Origin: Candidatus Makaraimicrobium thalassicum
GTDB taxonomy: Bacteria > Omnitrophota > Gorgyraeia > Tantalellales > Tantalellaceae
NCBI GenBank assembly: GCA_003644505.1
Contig: QNCM01000012.1
Coordinates: forward strand, 1 to 41,197
Reading direction: 5' to 3'
Length of the DNA: 41,197 nucleotides
Both the position numbers and the translations under genes were made by a program. Positions 28,068 through 36,452 of the stretch are shown here, in pieces; position 1 is the first letter of the stretch; each line of letters opens with the position of its first letter. The notes beneath the pieces were generated by a model. It did not search any database. It was not told the DNA's origin and saw only the letters and a list, made by a program, of their open reading frames with translations.

Positions 28068-28808
28068 CTAAGATACTCCAAAAGAATTTACGAAGGTTAT
28101 AAATGTAGCACCGTCCATTACACTGAACGAGAAATCCCTGACCGTAGAATCCTCAGTTGGCGATACGTGAAACCCTGATCCGTTAGCACCATCAGGCGAG
28201 TACTTAACCTGGTAGTCTTTTACTGCCGTGTCAACTCCATTCCATGAGCCTGTCACGGTTACATTATTACCCGCAGCATTCGGGATAGCAAAAGCAAATA
28301 ACAGCCCTTTATTCTGACACTGTATATCGTTCACTACGAACGGAACAGTATTAGCTGGCCATAAATACTGGTGATGATCGAGAAGTGTAAGAGTACCTGC
28401 AGCATTAAACGTATAGACTCTGGCATACCCATTTGTCGTATTTAGATTGCTAGTTACCTTAATGTTAGCTGTAGTTCCAGAAGGTACCTTTACCCATGCA
28501 TGCGCACACGCACCTCCAAAAGAGGCTCCAGGATACTGATTAAACGTTGTAGCAACACCATTAACTGTTATAGATTGTACAGTTGTATCTACCCCGATAT
28601 TCCTGCACAGACTAGAATACTCTACATATACGTACCGATCCTCCGATGCCGCGCCTATCTGAAATCCATTAAAGTCGTGTACAGCAGAATCGACGTTATG
28701 TACTATTCCGCCCCTATCTACTAAACCAGTGATCTCTGCTGGCGGAGCTCCGCCAACGCTTGAAGACAGTATCGCTTTCATCGCTGCAGTAACCATCAGC
28801 TCTGGCAC
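28068..28808 (-). CDS. Fibre-like / possible host-binding protein (246 aa)
   Basis: ATG at 28808, overlapping the long fibre gene by 13 bases. The sequence is rich in Gly, Thr, Asn and Val with alternating hydrophobic residues (VQSITVNGVATTF, ANIKVTSNLNTTNGYARVYTF, NVTVTGSWNGVDTA), as in beta-sandwich fibre or carbohydrate-binding domains. There is no coiled coil and no catalytic motif. It most probably forms a tail appendage next to the 838-aa fibre. Confidence 0.7.
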   Translation of the reverse strand: MPELMVTAAMKAILSSSVGGAPPAEITGLVDRGGIVHNVDSAVHDFNGFQIGAASEDRYVYVEYSSLCRNIGVDTTVQSITVNGVATTFNQYPGASFGGACAHAWVKVPSGTTANIKVTSNLNTTNGYARVYTFNAAGTLTLLDHHQYLWPANTVPFVVNDIQCQNKGLLFAFAIPNAAGNNVTVTGSWNGVDTAVKDYQVKYSPDGANGSGFHVSPTEDSTVRDFSFSVMDGATFITFVNSFGVS

Positions 28809-31312
28809 GCCCAGCCTATAAGGCCGGGCTCCCCTGGATTACCATGAAGTCTAAAATATACAAATACGTTATAAAAGTGTATCTGTGTCGGGGCCTGCCC
28901 ACTATCCGTATACCACGATATATTCGGAGGATGAGTTATTACGTGACCGTTCTGATTGATCATCATCAAAGCTGCTTGGCCTGTTTCTAGGTTATCAGAT
29001 AGTGTTAAACTTCCTGGCAACGCGCCATGCTGATACACGGTAGCGTTTGCGCCGTCAATTACTGTACCAGTGTAGTCTAATAGTACTGTTTCTGTAATAG
29101 ACCTTAGTCCAACATCCCACTGCCCTATCAACTCTCCACCGATAGAATTTAAGAGTAGTCTTACTATATCTCCCTGGCTAAGCTCTAAGTTTCCACCTGG
29201 GTAAGATCGAAGGATGATATCCCCGTCTACTCCTGCAGCATCGGCATGTCTCAGTACTACTTGACCAGTGGTCGCATTAGCTAGCAGTATTCCAGAACCC
29301 GCAGGGCCCTGCACGGTTACTTTTGAGTGCTCATCCGTGCCATTATGCTCTAACTCGAGATTCCCTACAATAGTTGTTTTATTGCTTAATAACTTGAGTC
29401 TAGGAATAGCTGCTCGGTTAAGCTGTACGTTTCCACCTCTTGCAGAAACTAAGATTAAATCTCCAATTGCACCGACGCTGTCTCCATGTCTGAATTGGAC
29501 TTGTCCATCTGACTCTACGGCCAGCAGTATTGCTGAACCACTTGTAGTTATTGCCCTTACCTGAGCATTGCCTATAGCAGGTACGGCATTTACTACTCCT
29601 GCGAATGACACATTACCTGCTCTATCTATTTTTACTACGTCATATATAGCTGAACCAGTATCAGTTATTGTCTGTAAGCTAAGAATTCCAGTATTGAGGA
29701 TTACTTTTAGGCCTTTCCCATCTAGTGGTTGGTCATTCTCATACAGCAAGAATCCTGGACTATCACTTCTCAAGGTGTGAGAAGCGGTGATAGTATTAAT
29801 TACATCCTTGTCTACTTTGCCAGCTTCTAAGGCTGTTATTACATCAGCTAGCTGATCACCACCACTCGTTCCAATAGCCTCTATTGGATGCTGATCTGGA
29901 ATCCCTCGATTGATTAATGTAGAGTGATCCGATGACCCCTCGCCGCCACTACCAGAAGGTGTGACACCTCCTGTTGCTATCCATGCCTTGGCCACGTTGT
30001 CAAAGTCAGATGCATCATTGCCTATGCCTATATAACCCAAGAGAACTAGTTGGGCCGTCTCATCGGGGTACGCAGTATCGTGGGCATCTATTTGTAATCT
30101 CTCTACAGCTTTACTAGCATTACTATATTCGATCTGGCCCTCTAACAGGATGAATTCTCTCTTTCCATTATTCATGCCAATATTGTATAATTTGTGAATA
30201 GTAGCAGTCTTACCACTCAACGGCGTGTGTACGCCACTGGAGGGATTAAACGTCTTAGGAAACTCTGTTAGCTCTGCTCCAATGGCTCCGTCAATATCCA
30301 TTATATAGAAAGATACTGGAGTGGTATTATCACCTATCTGATCTAGTGCTTGTACGTTAGGATTTGCACTATCCTCTTCCCAACTGATTCCTGGGAAAAA
30401 CGCTGTACCAATAGATGTCCAGAAAGATAGTGCATTATCTACGGGGAATACTATAGATCCTTCTAATTTCTTGGCAACTACCATAAGGTCATAAACATCA
30501 GTAGCTGTTTGCTTAACTACGGATGGAGCTGTTACGACGTCATTTAACACCCCGTCGATATAATCTGCTATACCTAGGAATATATTATCTCTGGGTGCTG
30601 ATAGCGCCATATTACCTGGAATCTGTAATACAGTTCCCGCAGCAGTCATGAGGATGTTTGTGATTCCAGTTATCGTAGCGCCTGTCTGCAGAGTCTCTAC
30701 AGTCTCACTCCATGATACTGGAATTATGCTCGAGTTGCTAGGATCGGTGTGCGAATCTACGACCTCACCGTTACCTGCGAATACTCTAAACTCAGACGTT
30801 GATTGCCACGCTATCTCACCGCCAGCAATCACACCTGACAGGGACGTGACTCTCTGCTCAATGCTCTGACCATGGTCAAGCATAGCTGTTTGCACATTGG
30901 TGCTACCAGATACTGGATCCTCATTAGGATCATATGCTACTTGACTGGCCACCACACTATGCGGGTTACTGATATCAGATAAGTGATTCGCTAATTCCTC
31001 ATACGCAGTTGCACTGAACGTACAAGAGATGACAGAGGTTCCTGACAAGTCGATAGGAGTAGGACTGTTGTCACTAAATACGCCGTTAACTATTGTGGCA
31101 TAAACCTCTGACCTAATAAGTTCGTTTAACCCGTTAAATATAGCGAGTCCTGACTCACGATTACCATTGGCATCTTCCAGTGCATACCAGATGTCACCTG
31201 CTGGCAACGCATCACGAAATTTAGCAAAAGTAATCAAGTTACCCGTAAGGGTAATATTGCCTGTTCCTGTGGTATCAGAGTTCTCTAATACCCAATTACC
31301 TACTTGTGTCAT
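28796..31312 (-). CDS. Long tail fibre / tailspike-like protein (838 aa)
   Basis: 838 residues; ATGA overlap with the adaptor gene. The N-terminal 90 residues carry a fibre-attachment-like domain, followed by AYEELANHLSDISNPHSVVASQV, the hinge element often seen in fibres. Near residues 580-730 two tandem units share LL.....GQV..RH.D..G..GD.IL.S..GGN..L......RL.L, that is, a duplicated beta-rich block. The C-terminus contains VYQHGALPGSLTLS and ends with a short globular part GNPGEPGLIGWACQS. It is expected to trimerise and bind the host. No lyase or hydrolase motif is recognised. Confidence 0.85.
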   Translation of the reverse strand: MTQVGNWVLENSDTTGTGNITLTGNLITFAKFRDALPAGDIWYALEDANGNRESGLAIFNGLNELIRSEVYATIVNGVFSDNSPTPIDLSGTSVISCTFSATAYEELANHLSDISNPHSVVASQVAYDPNEDPVSGSTNVQTAMLDHGQSIEQRVTSLSGVIAGGEIAWQSTSEFRVFAGNGEVVDSHTDPSNSSIIPVSWSETVETLQTGATITGITNILMTAAGTVLQIPGNMALSAPRDNIFLGIADYIDGVLNDVVTAPSVVKQTATDVYDLMVVAKKLEGSIVFPVDNALSFWTSIGTAFFPGISWEEDSANPNVQALDQIGDNTTPVSFYIMDIDGAIGAELTEFPKTFNPSSGVHTPLSGKTATIHKLYNIGMNNGKREFILLEGQIEYSNASKAVERLQIDAHDTAYPDETAQLVLLGYIGIGNDASDFDNVAKAWIATGGVTPSGSGGEGSSDHSTLINRGIPDQHPIEAIGTSGGDQLADVITALEAGKVDKDVINTITASHTLRSDSPGFLLYENDQPLDGKGLKVILNTGILSLQTITDTGSAIYDVVKIDRAGNVSFAGVVNAVPAIGNAQVRAITTSGSAILLAVESDGQVQFRHGDSVGAIGDLILVSARGGNVQLNRAAIPRLKLLSNKTTIVGNLELEHNGTDEHSKVTVQGPAGSGILLANATTGQVVLRHADAAGVDGDIILRSYPGGNLELSQGDIVRLLLNSIGGELIGQWDVGLRSITETVLLDYTGTVIDGANATVYQHGALPGSLTLSDNLETGQAALMMINQNGHVITHPPNISWYTDSGQAPTQIHFYNVFVYFRLHGNPGEPGLIGWACQS

Positions 31313-31938
31313 CCTAATCTAGTCCTCAGAGCTGTTCCTGACCATCTGGATACGGAATCGTCACTGGTTATCTCACCTAGTGAATCAATGAACCTTTGGT
31401 CCCATAACATCTTGGCTTCAGGGTTCTTAACAAAAGAGCTGATCTCTACCATGAGTCCGAATACGTATGTGTCAGGATTATCTACCGATAACCAGTTACT
31501 AAAGTACGTTGCTGTCAGTGGAACCAGTTTACTGTAGTAAATCAGTTCAAGGATCAGTCCGCCTTCTACATTACTTAGCTGTAACTGGTTCGCCACTATC
31601 GTATAGTAGATATTGCTAGATGTAGCCATCGCGATATTCATTTGCTCAGGCGACAGATACTGGAGAGTAGTCCTTGTTCGCGACGCCTCTCCATTGGTTC
31701 CATCATCGACCCGCGTCTCAATATCGCGGATACCTGCAAAGTCTACAGGTAATCCGTAATATTCCTGACTCTCTACAGTGATCAAGTTAGTGCGTTTGGA
31801 CATCTTCTGCACTTTAAGTTTACGGTTTACTCTGGCTTCTACGATACTGAGAAAGTCATCCATCCTGTCCAATAACTCAGTATCTCTGGGCCGATCAGAA
31901 TAACTCACCGCTAGATCGATAATTTCTTGATAGTCCAT
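31309..31938 (-). CDS. Head-tail adaptor (gp4 / tail tubular A-like)
   Basis: 209 residues. The opening DYQEIIDLAVSYSDR, RMDDFLSIVEARVNRKLKV and YYGLPVDFAGIRDIE is characteristic of podovirus adaptor proteins (P22 gp4, tail tubular protein A type), which form the ring between portal and nozzle. The late helix YVFGLMVEISSFVKNPEAKMLWDQRFIDSL fits the four-helix core. ATG at 31938; the preceding small basic gene ends 12 bases upstream. Confidence 0.85.
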   Translation of the reverse strand: MDYQEIIDLAVSYSDRPRDTELLDRMDDFLSIVEARVNRKLKVQKMSKRTNLITVESQEYYGLPVDFAGIRDIETRVDDGTNGEASRTRTTLQYLSPEQMNIAMATSSNIYYTIVANQLQLSNVEGGLILELIYYSKLVPLTATYFSNWLSVDNPDTYVFGLMVEISSFVKNPEAKMLWDQRFIDSLGEITSDDSVSRWSGTALRTRLG

Positions 31939-31950
31939 GTCACTGTCCCA

Positions 31951-32079
31951 TTAAGGTGCGGGTGCGGGTGGCTTCACTGCAGGCTTAGCAATTTTGCCTG
32001 GAGGAGTTCCCTTATATCTTCCGTAGAAAGGTCCTAATAGGTTCTTCTTACGCATGAGCATTAGCGGTTTACGTGTCAT
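31951..32079 (-). CDS. Small basic Pro-rich protein (42 aa)
   Basis: The ATG at 32079 overlaps the TGA of the upstream gene (ATGA) and TAA is at 31951-31953. The product MTRKPLMLMRKKNLLGPFYG followed by a Lys/Pro/Ala tail is strongly basic. It fills the gap between the Ig-like protein and the adaptor. A small virion or DNA-binding protein is plausible from charge; no family recognised. Confidence 0.6.
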   Translation of the reverse strand: MTRKPLMLMRKKNLLGPFYGRYKGTPPGKIAKPAVKPPAPAP

Positions 32080-32603
32080 GATGTAGTATTCCAATCAATG
32101 GTTGGGCTTCTTGCGGAATCGCCACCAGCATTACTAGCTATGAAAGTAACGGAGCCTGCACCAACATTTTCTGTAACTCCTAGGAAAGTTCCACTAGGGT
32201 CGAGAGTTATACCAGAAGGTAATGCGCCAGTATCTATCGTGTACGTAATAGGGGTAGTACCAAAAGCAATGTAGTTATTAAGGTCTATGTCCCATGTATC
32301 ACTGGTCGGCTCACTGACAGCAGGGATAGCGTCAACCCATCGAGGATATATGTCTGCAGGGACTCCTCCTACTGAAACAATAGCTGCACAACAATCACCT
32401 ACGGCGGGATTGTCTGTTGGGGCCTGTTGATCGATTAAGAAGAATCCCCAGTCCCAACTGTCTTTGGCATTACCGCCTGCATGAGGGTTATCTCCAATAG
32501 CCTTGCCTACAGACCTCGCTAACTGACCCTCACAGAAAGCTCTGCTTTCTTTAGGAAGGGCTGCAGATCTGCTACCGAAACCACTACACATTTTGCCTGG
32601 CAT
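32076..32603 (-). CDS. Head-region protein with Ig-like C-terminal domain (175 aa)
   Basis: The ATG at 32603 gives a TAATG overlap with the upstream gene and has CAGGGGAAAG as ribosome site, so it is preferred over the ATG at 32627. The N-terminal half is Cys-containing (KMCSGFG, AFCEG, GDCCAA). The second half, NYIAFGTTPITYTIDTGALPSG, then ITLDPSGTFLGV and GSVTFIASNAGGDS, is a putative Ig (cadherin-like) fold, a common decoration domain on phage heads and tails. It may bind carbohydrate or coat the capsid. Confidence 0.72.
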   Translation of the reverse strand: MPGKMCSGFGSRSAALPKESRAFCEGQLARSVGKAIGDNPHAGGNAKDSWDWGFFLIDQQAPTDNPAVGDCCAAIVSVGGVPADIYPRWVDAIPAVSEPTSDTWDIDLNNYIAFGTTPITYTIDTGALPSGITLDPSGTFLGVTENVGAGSVTFIASNAGGDSARSPTIDWNTTS

Positions 32604-32929
32604 TATACTTTCCCCTGAATCAAACATAATTGGCCTTTCTCAGACCGTAGGAATCTCATCATTTCGTTAGAGCGATGTTTGGAATCGCCCTTATTTAATT
32701 CGTAGCCATCTCTTATGGCTTCTTCGTACATAATGAAAGGTACGGACGCCACTTGACGCCCATACGCTCCACCTTCTGACTGTGCACCCAGGTCCTGGAT
32801 CACCCCAGGATTACGACGCAATTCTTTGTTTCGTTCCAATATAATATTTTCAGTGGGCTGGGTTCTCTTATGAGTAAGTTCGCCAGTATGTTCCTGAAAA
32901 TGAATGTCACTCCGAATTACGTCGTTCAC
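32603..32929 (-). CDS. Head-region protein of unknown function (108 aa)
   Basis: ATG at 32929, directly after the previous stop. PTENIILERNKELRRNPGVIQDLG and YGRQVASVPFIMYEEAIRDGY resemble a conserved protein that in related podoviruses is encoded just after the major capsid gene. The function is unknown to me; location suggests a head completion or minor head role. Confidence 0.7.
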   Translation of the reverse strand: MNDVIRSDIHFQEHTGELTHKRTQPTENIILERNKELRRNPGVIQDLGAQSEGGAYGRQVASVPFIMYEEAIRDGYELNKGDSKHRSNEMMRFLRSEKGQLCLIQGKV

Positions 32930-33139
32930 TTATTTCTCCTGGGTTTTCTTCTGAAGCTCAAGGAAAGAACCATAAGTTCTTAACTCTGCTACAGTGCACT
33001 CACCGGACTTGCCGGCTTCGATAGCACCTTTGGAGGTGTTTAAAGTTTGCTTACTGGTATTAGTAACTTTAACCTTATCGCCGGACTTCTTGCCGGCTAG
33101 AGGATTTACTGGCTTTTTTAGTTCTTTTGATTCTACCAT
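32930..33139 (-). CDS. Small head-region protein (69 aa)
   Basis: The ATG at 33139 starts one base after the capsid stop at 33141. The frame is open ten codons upstream, but that would run into the capsid gene. The product is Lys-rich: KSGDKVKVTNTSKQTL, then KGAIEAGKSGECTVAELR, looks like a small beta-barrel similar to head-decoration or connector (gpFI-like) proteins. The match is weak; position after the capsid gene supports a head role. Confidence 0.65.
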   Translation of the reverse strand: MVESKELKKPVNPLAGKKSGDKVKVTNTSKQTLNTSKGAIEAGKSGECTVAELRTYGSFLELQKKTQEK

Positions 33140-33140
33140 A

Positions 33141-33920
33141 TTACGCCACCACTTCAGCAGTAAAGTCACAGTCAGGGATCATACCGTGAGCTTTCTCAGT
33201 GTTAACAACAAGAGACCAGTCAACAGACATCTGACGATTTTCTGCCAGGCCAGTCTTAGCCAGAGGATCAGTACGGTAACCTTTAAGGTAGCACAATTCC
33301 AGATACTCAGGATCGAGGATGAACACGATCGCTGAATCGTCAGCAGCCGCAGTAGTCTGCTTTTGCTGTAGACGGTTAGGAACAATATCCAGTGTACCAA
33401 AATCAGTCACGAATACATTAACTGAGCCAAGAGCTGTAGCTTTCTCAGCAGACTTGCCCTGATCACTCATCAGAGTAGCAACGCGAGCTGAGGAAGTAAA
33501 CAGATACTCAGAGAACTTACGGCAGAGACCAGGAATAGTCATCAACTTAGTAGCGTTGCCACCATTGTTGTAGATTTCTTCAACCACGTCTCGAACAGCT
33601 GTCTCAGACAGTGCCGATACAGCAGTTGCAGGAGTATAAGCTACAGTCAAGCCAGTACCGGGGTCAAAACCACCAACCGCGCCGCCAGCACCAAGAACAG
33701 TGTTGGTCTCTAACCATGAAGGAAGACCACCTACCTTACCTGCGATCGCGTCCCCGTTATCAGCTACAGAAGCCTGATTCTCAAGAGCGATTGCCTCAAC
33801 ATCACGGCGAAGCTCTTGCTGACGACGCATTACCTGGTAAGATAATTCCTTGGCACGACCGATGGTATCAGACGCATCAGCACGATAAGATACACGTACG
33901 ATTTTATCAGAGATTTGGTG
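33141..33920 (-). CDS. Major capsid protein, exon 2 (residues 89-347)
   Basis: The frame continues the capsid protein interrupted at 34785: HQISDKIVRVS, then DTIGRAKELSYQVMRRQQELRRDVEAI, typical of the DUF5309/SU10-type HK97-fold coat protein (the E-loop to spine-helix region). The C-terminus AIVFILDPEYLELCYLKGYR and LVVNTEKAHGMI also fits. No ribosome site or sensible N-terminus precedes it; upstream codons belong to the group I intron. Joining exon 1 (ending GNH) to exon 2 (beginning HQIS) gives a 347-residue protein in frame. Confidence 0.88.
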   Translation of the reverse strand, partial: HQISDKIVRVSYRADASDTIGRAKELSYQVMRRQQELRRDVEAIALENQASVADNGDAIAGKVGGLPSWLETNTVLGAGGAVGGFDPGTGLTVAYTPATAVSALSETAVRDVVEEIYNNGGNATKLMTIPGLCRKFSEYLFTSSARVATLMSDQGKSAEKATALGSVNVFVTDFGTLDIVPNRLQQKQTTAAADDSAIVFILDPEYLELCYLKGYRTDPLAKTGLAENRQMSVDWSLVVNTEKAHGMIPDCDFTAEVVA

Positions 33921-34784
33921 CGTTAATCTTATGAGCAACATTTTAATCACTTGCTCCTACAACTCTCGCTGTAGACGAGACTATATCATCAACCAATTTG
34001 TTACCCTTTGCAAGATTCTCAGCAGCAGTTATTATTCTCATATTTGTGTGCACATGAAACCCGCACACGTTCTTACCATTCAGTGGAATAATGTGATCCA
34101 CATGATGTAATACGCCAGTTACCTGTGAAACCAGTCTGCAAGCTATATAAAGCTTATTAACCTCGTCCTCATCGTACCAAGGAGGCATTGCCTGTATGAC
34201 TGATCTTCTACGCTTGATATTAGCCTTTTGAAAGGAAGCGGGATTTTTGAGGTAAGCTTCGTGCCGGTAAGCTGCAGGTGACCCTGCTTTCTCAATCTGG
34301 CACTTCTCAATTATCTCTTTAGTTCTTTCCGCGTTATCTTTGGTCCACTTGACTTGTCTTTTATTGATCTCGCTCTGGTGCTTATCGCGATACCTTTTAG
34401 ACTTAGCCTTTCGCTTACTAGGATCTTCCTTATGTTTAGCCTTTATCTTATCTCCATAGCACTTCTTACAGTGCGCCATGAAGGTTCCTCTGGCTTTTAT
34501 GAAATAATAATCGTCTTGCTCTTTCTCTTTATCACAAACAGTACATACTTTGGTTGTTCCGCGCTCGTGGGCCTTCATCGTCTGTTCTAGACTGTGTGAC
34601 CTAGTCGTTGGACCTTCTACTTCTCCCGAAGCAGCTTGGCTGCTGATTGTCTCTACCCTTAATTTCTCAAGCTTTTCCATTTAAGATCACTCTTTCTGTT
34701 TTAGCATTAAGGTTTGACAAGATGTCCCAGCAGTTCACGGAATTATTCACTTGAGGCTTACGCCGCCAAGGCCACCTGAATTTG
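33921..34784 (-). ncRNA. Group I self-splicing intron in the capsid gene
   Basis: 864 bases on the minus strand. The 5' exon ends in T (…AACCAT) and the intron ends in G (…TTAACG), as group I introns require. P1 can form between CCAT and GTGG with the T·G pair at the splice site. P4: CTGCTGGGA (34725-34735) with CAGCAG in GACAATCAGCAGCCAAGC (34634-34651), a canonical core string. P7: GACTA in AACGACTAG (34600-34614) with TAGTC in GATATAGTC (33979-33987). A P9 hairpin (TCTCG/CGAGA) and a GAGCAA/TTGCTC hairpin follow. The HNH frame sits mainly in the P8 loop. Splice sites were set by these rules and by protein continuity; they are not tested. Confidence 0.85.
33943..34680 (-). CDS. Intron-encoded HNH homing endonuclease
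   Basis: The frame opens at 34680, but the first 34 codons overlap the intron core (P4-P7); the ATG at 34578 is therefore the more likely start. There are zinc-ribbon Cys pairs VCTVCDKEKEQ and HCKKC near residues 45-76, a very basic middle (KRKAKSKRYRDKHQ), and an HNH motif HHVDHIIPLNGKNVCGFHVHTNMR followed by NLAKGNK. Such enzymes cut intron-less alleles of the host gene (here capsid) and spread the intron. The 3' end overlaps the P7/P9 elements. Confidence 0.92.
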   Translation of the reverse strand: MEKLEKLRVETISSQAASGEVEGPTTRSHSLEQTMKAHERGTTKVCTVCDKEKEQDDYYFIKARGTFMAHCKKCYGDKIKAKHKEDPSKRKAKSKRYRDKHQSEINKRQVKWTKDNAERTKEIIEKCQIEKAGSPAAYRHEAYLKNPASFQKANIKRRRSVIQAMPPWYDEDEVNKLYIACRLVSQVTGVLHHVDHIIPLNGKNVCGFHVHTNMRIITAAENLAKGNKLVDDIVSSTARVVGASD

Positions 34785-35048
34785 ATGGTTACCTACCCTG
34801 TTGCCAGTCGCTGTGTTATTGCCAGTTGCATCCGATCCATCAACCACAGCATTTGTGACGTCAGGCGAGGCCAGCTCGTCAGTGGTCCACTCTTTGTATT
34901 CTTGCTTGGCAGAACCAGTGCCAACCATGTCTGTGAAAGGAAGAGGGATTTTGGAAATGTCCCAAATCTTGTTCATGACGTCTTCACGAATCAAGCCACC
35001 ATGTTCTACGGCTTTTAAGTTTGCGCTATCTAAATTTGCAGTACTCAT
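34785..35048 (-). CDS. Major capsid protein, exon 1 (residues 1-88)
   Basis: ATG at 35048. Residues 1-88: helix, then KIWDISKIPLPFTDMVG and YKEWTTDELASPD, the N-arm of DUF5309/SU10-type coat proteins. At RVGNH the similarity stops and the frame would end eight codons later (QIQVALAA). The family pattern GNxxQI is restored only by joining to exon 2 (GNH-HQI). Together: 264 + 780 bases, 347 residues, the usual length for such coat proteins. Confidence 0.88.
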
Positions 35049-35050
35049 TT

Positions 35051-36187
35051 TTATCCACCTAATAATAGTTCGGTGACTGCATCTGTCTGGGCTCCACGCT
35101 TAGAAGAGCCTCGAGACGATTTAGCCTGTTTAGTTAACTTGTCCAACTTGGACACCTTTTTTCTACCCGACGTTTTGTTCTTAGATTTCTGAAATTTAGG
35201 CACTTTCTTCTTAAGCTTAGTATCAGCGCTTATCTTACCTTTACGGAATGACATAGCATCTTTAACAAGTTCGAAAAGTCTGGCATCTTGTACAGTATCG
35301 AAGTCTTCTGGTCGAAATCCATAGCTCTCGGTAAGGAAGTTTTTCATGTCGCTCATTGTAGACTTGTAAACTTCCTCTTCTCTCCAAGCAGGGTTATTCG
35401 TCAGCATGACATCGTATTGCTCTCTCATGTACTTCTGGTGACTGCCATCTTGCTCACTCTGCGCTTTCTCACGCAAGGTTGCTTTTTCTGCGTTCATTAA
35501 TTCACTGACATCCTGGATTTCACGTGCTTTGGAAGCCTGATCCTGTCGCATTGCTGCGTATTCAGCAGGATCATCGATTCGTAGCTGTTCCCAGTTAATA
35601 GCCCTGTTATCATCCACGAACTTCTTAGACACATACTCCATAAGATTGGTCAGATCTTGAACCTTGCCATACATTACTGTAGTTAGCTGGGTACTTTGCT
35701 CTTCGAAAACCTTCTTTTCTTCTGATAAAGACTTCGACTTATTACTGTTGTACTTGTTGTTCTGATAACCAGAAACAAGATCTTTAAGAGATACAGTTTC
35801 TGTAACCCCTTCAACCTTCGTTACGATCCCATTAAAATTGCCTTCGTCGTCCAACGATACGTTAGCATCGTCAACTCCTAAAGCTGCACCCCATGATTCA
35901 GGGTCTTCGTCATCGCTGAGTTCGAGAGTTTCCTCATCGTCGTCATCTGTTAACTCATCATCGTCCTCGTCAATGATTTCGTCGTCATCGTCATCGTCGG
36001 TAATAATTGTGTCGTCGTCATCTAACAACTCAACATCATTCTTCTCTTTATCTACGGTGGATTCTTTAAGTTGATCTCCATCTGGAGACGCTACTGAATC
36101 TGGTGATAAGTCTGAAGTTAGCAAATCTGCCACTTCTTGAACTCGGTCTACGCTCGCCATAGGGTTGGAGTTAGTAGCTTGATTCAT
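35051..36187 (-). CDS. Capsid scaffolding protein (378 aa)
   Basis: It lies between portal and capsid genes, three bases before the capsid ATG. The N-terminus is extremely acidic (residues 50-95 almost only Asp/Glu/Thr/Ile), the middle is coiled-coil-like (EEKKVFEEQSTQLTTV, ASKAREIQDVSELMNAEK), and the C-terminus is very basic (KLKKKVPKFQKSKNKTSGRK). A basic C-terminal coat-binding tail and an acidic N-terminal half are typical of scaffolds that direct procapsid assembly and leave before packaging. Confidence 0.85.
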   Translation of the reverse strand: MNQATNSNPMASVDRVQEVADLLTSDLSPDSVASPDGDQLKESTVDKEKNDVELLDDDDTIITDDDDDDEIIDEDDDELTDDDDEETLELSDDEDPESWGAALGVDDANVSLDDEGNFNGIVTKVEGVTETVSLKDLVSGYQNNKYNSNKSKSLSEEKKVFEEQSTQLTTVMYGKVQDLTNLMEYVSKKFVDDNRAINWEQLRIDDPAEYAAMRQDQASKAREIQDVSELMNAEKATLREKAQSEQDGSHQKYMREQYDVMLTNNPAWREEEVYKSTMSDMKNFLTESYGFRPEDFDTVQDARLFELVKDAMSFRKGKISADTKLKKKVPKFQKSKNKTSGRKKVSKLDKLTKQAKSSRGSSKRGAQTDAVTELLLGG

Positions 36188-36188
36188 T

Positions 36189-36452
36189 CTATTCTTCCTC
36201 TAGTGATTTCTGGGCTAATTTGCCCGAATTGATTATGGTATTGATCTCCTCTTCTAATGAGTTAAGAGTATGTAGCATTCTCTTAACCTCCATTAAACCT
36301 CCGCTGTCGGTATTTCCAAGAGACTGAAAAGCTTCAAACAATGTTGCACGCTTTTTCTCTAGGAAATCCTTAAAAAATAATTCGTATGCCTTCGAAGCTC
36401 TACCCGCTAACAGTAGCTCTACGTTATAAATTTCTCTCTCGTGATCAAGCAT
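36189..36452 (-). CDS. Small helical protein between portal and scaffold (87 aa)
   Basis: The ATG at 36452 overlaps the portal gene by eight bases. The product is fully helical (REIYNVELLLAGRASKAYELFFKDFLEKKRATLFEAF, MLHTLNSLEEEINTIINS). Podoviruses of this type often carry a protein of this size here; its function is unknown to me. Role in head assembly inferred from position. Confidence 0.7.
   Translation of the reverse strand: MLDHEREIYNVELLLAGRASKAYELFFKDFLEKKRATLFEAFQSLGNTDSGGLMEVKRMLHTLNSLEEEINTIINSGKLAQKSLEEE

Noticed and set aside
33141-35048. Capsid gene as a frameshifted or broken pseudogene
   Set aside because: The interruption has all core elements of a group I intron with an HNH gene, and joining gives a full-length in-frame coat protein.
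35838-36074. 78-aa Ser-rich plus-strand frame
   Set aside because: The poly-Ser is just the complement of the Asp-rich codons of the scaffold gene.
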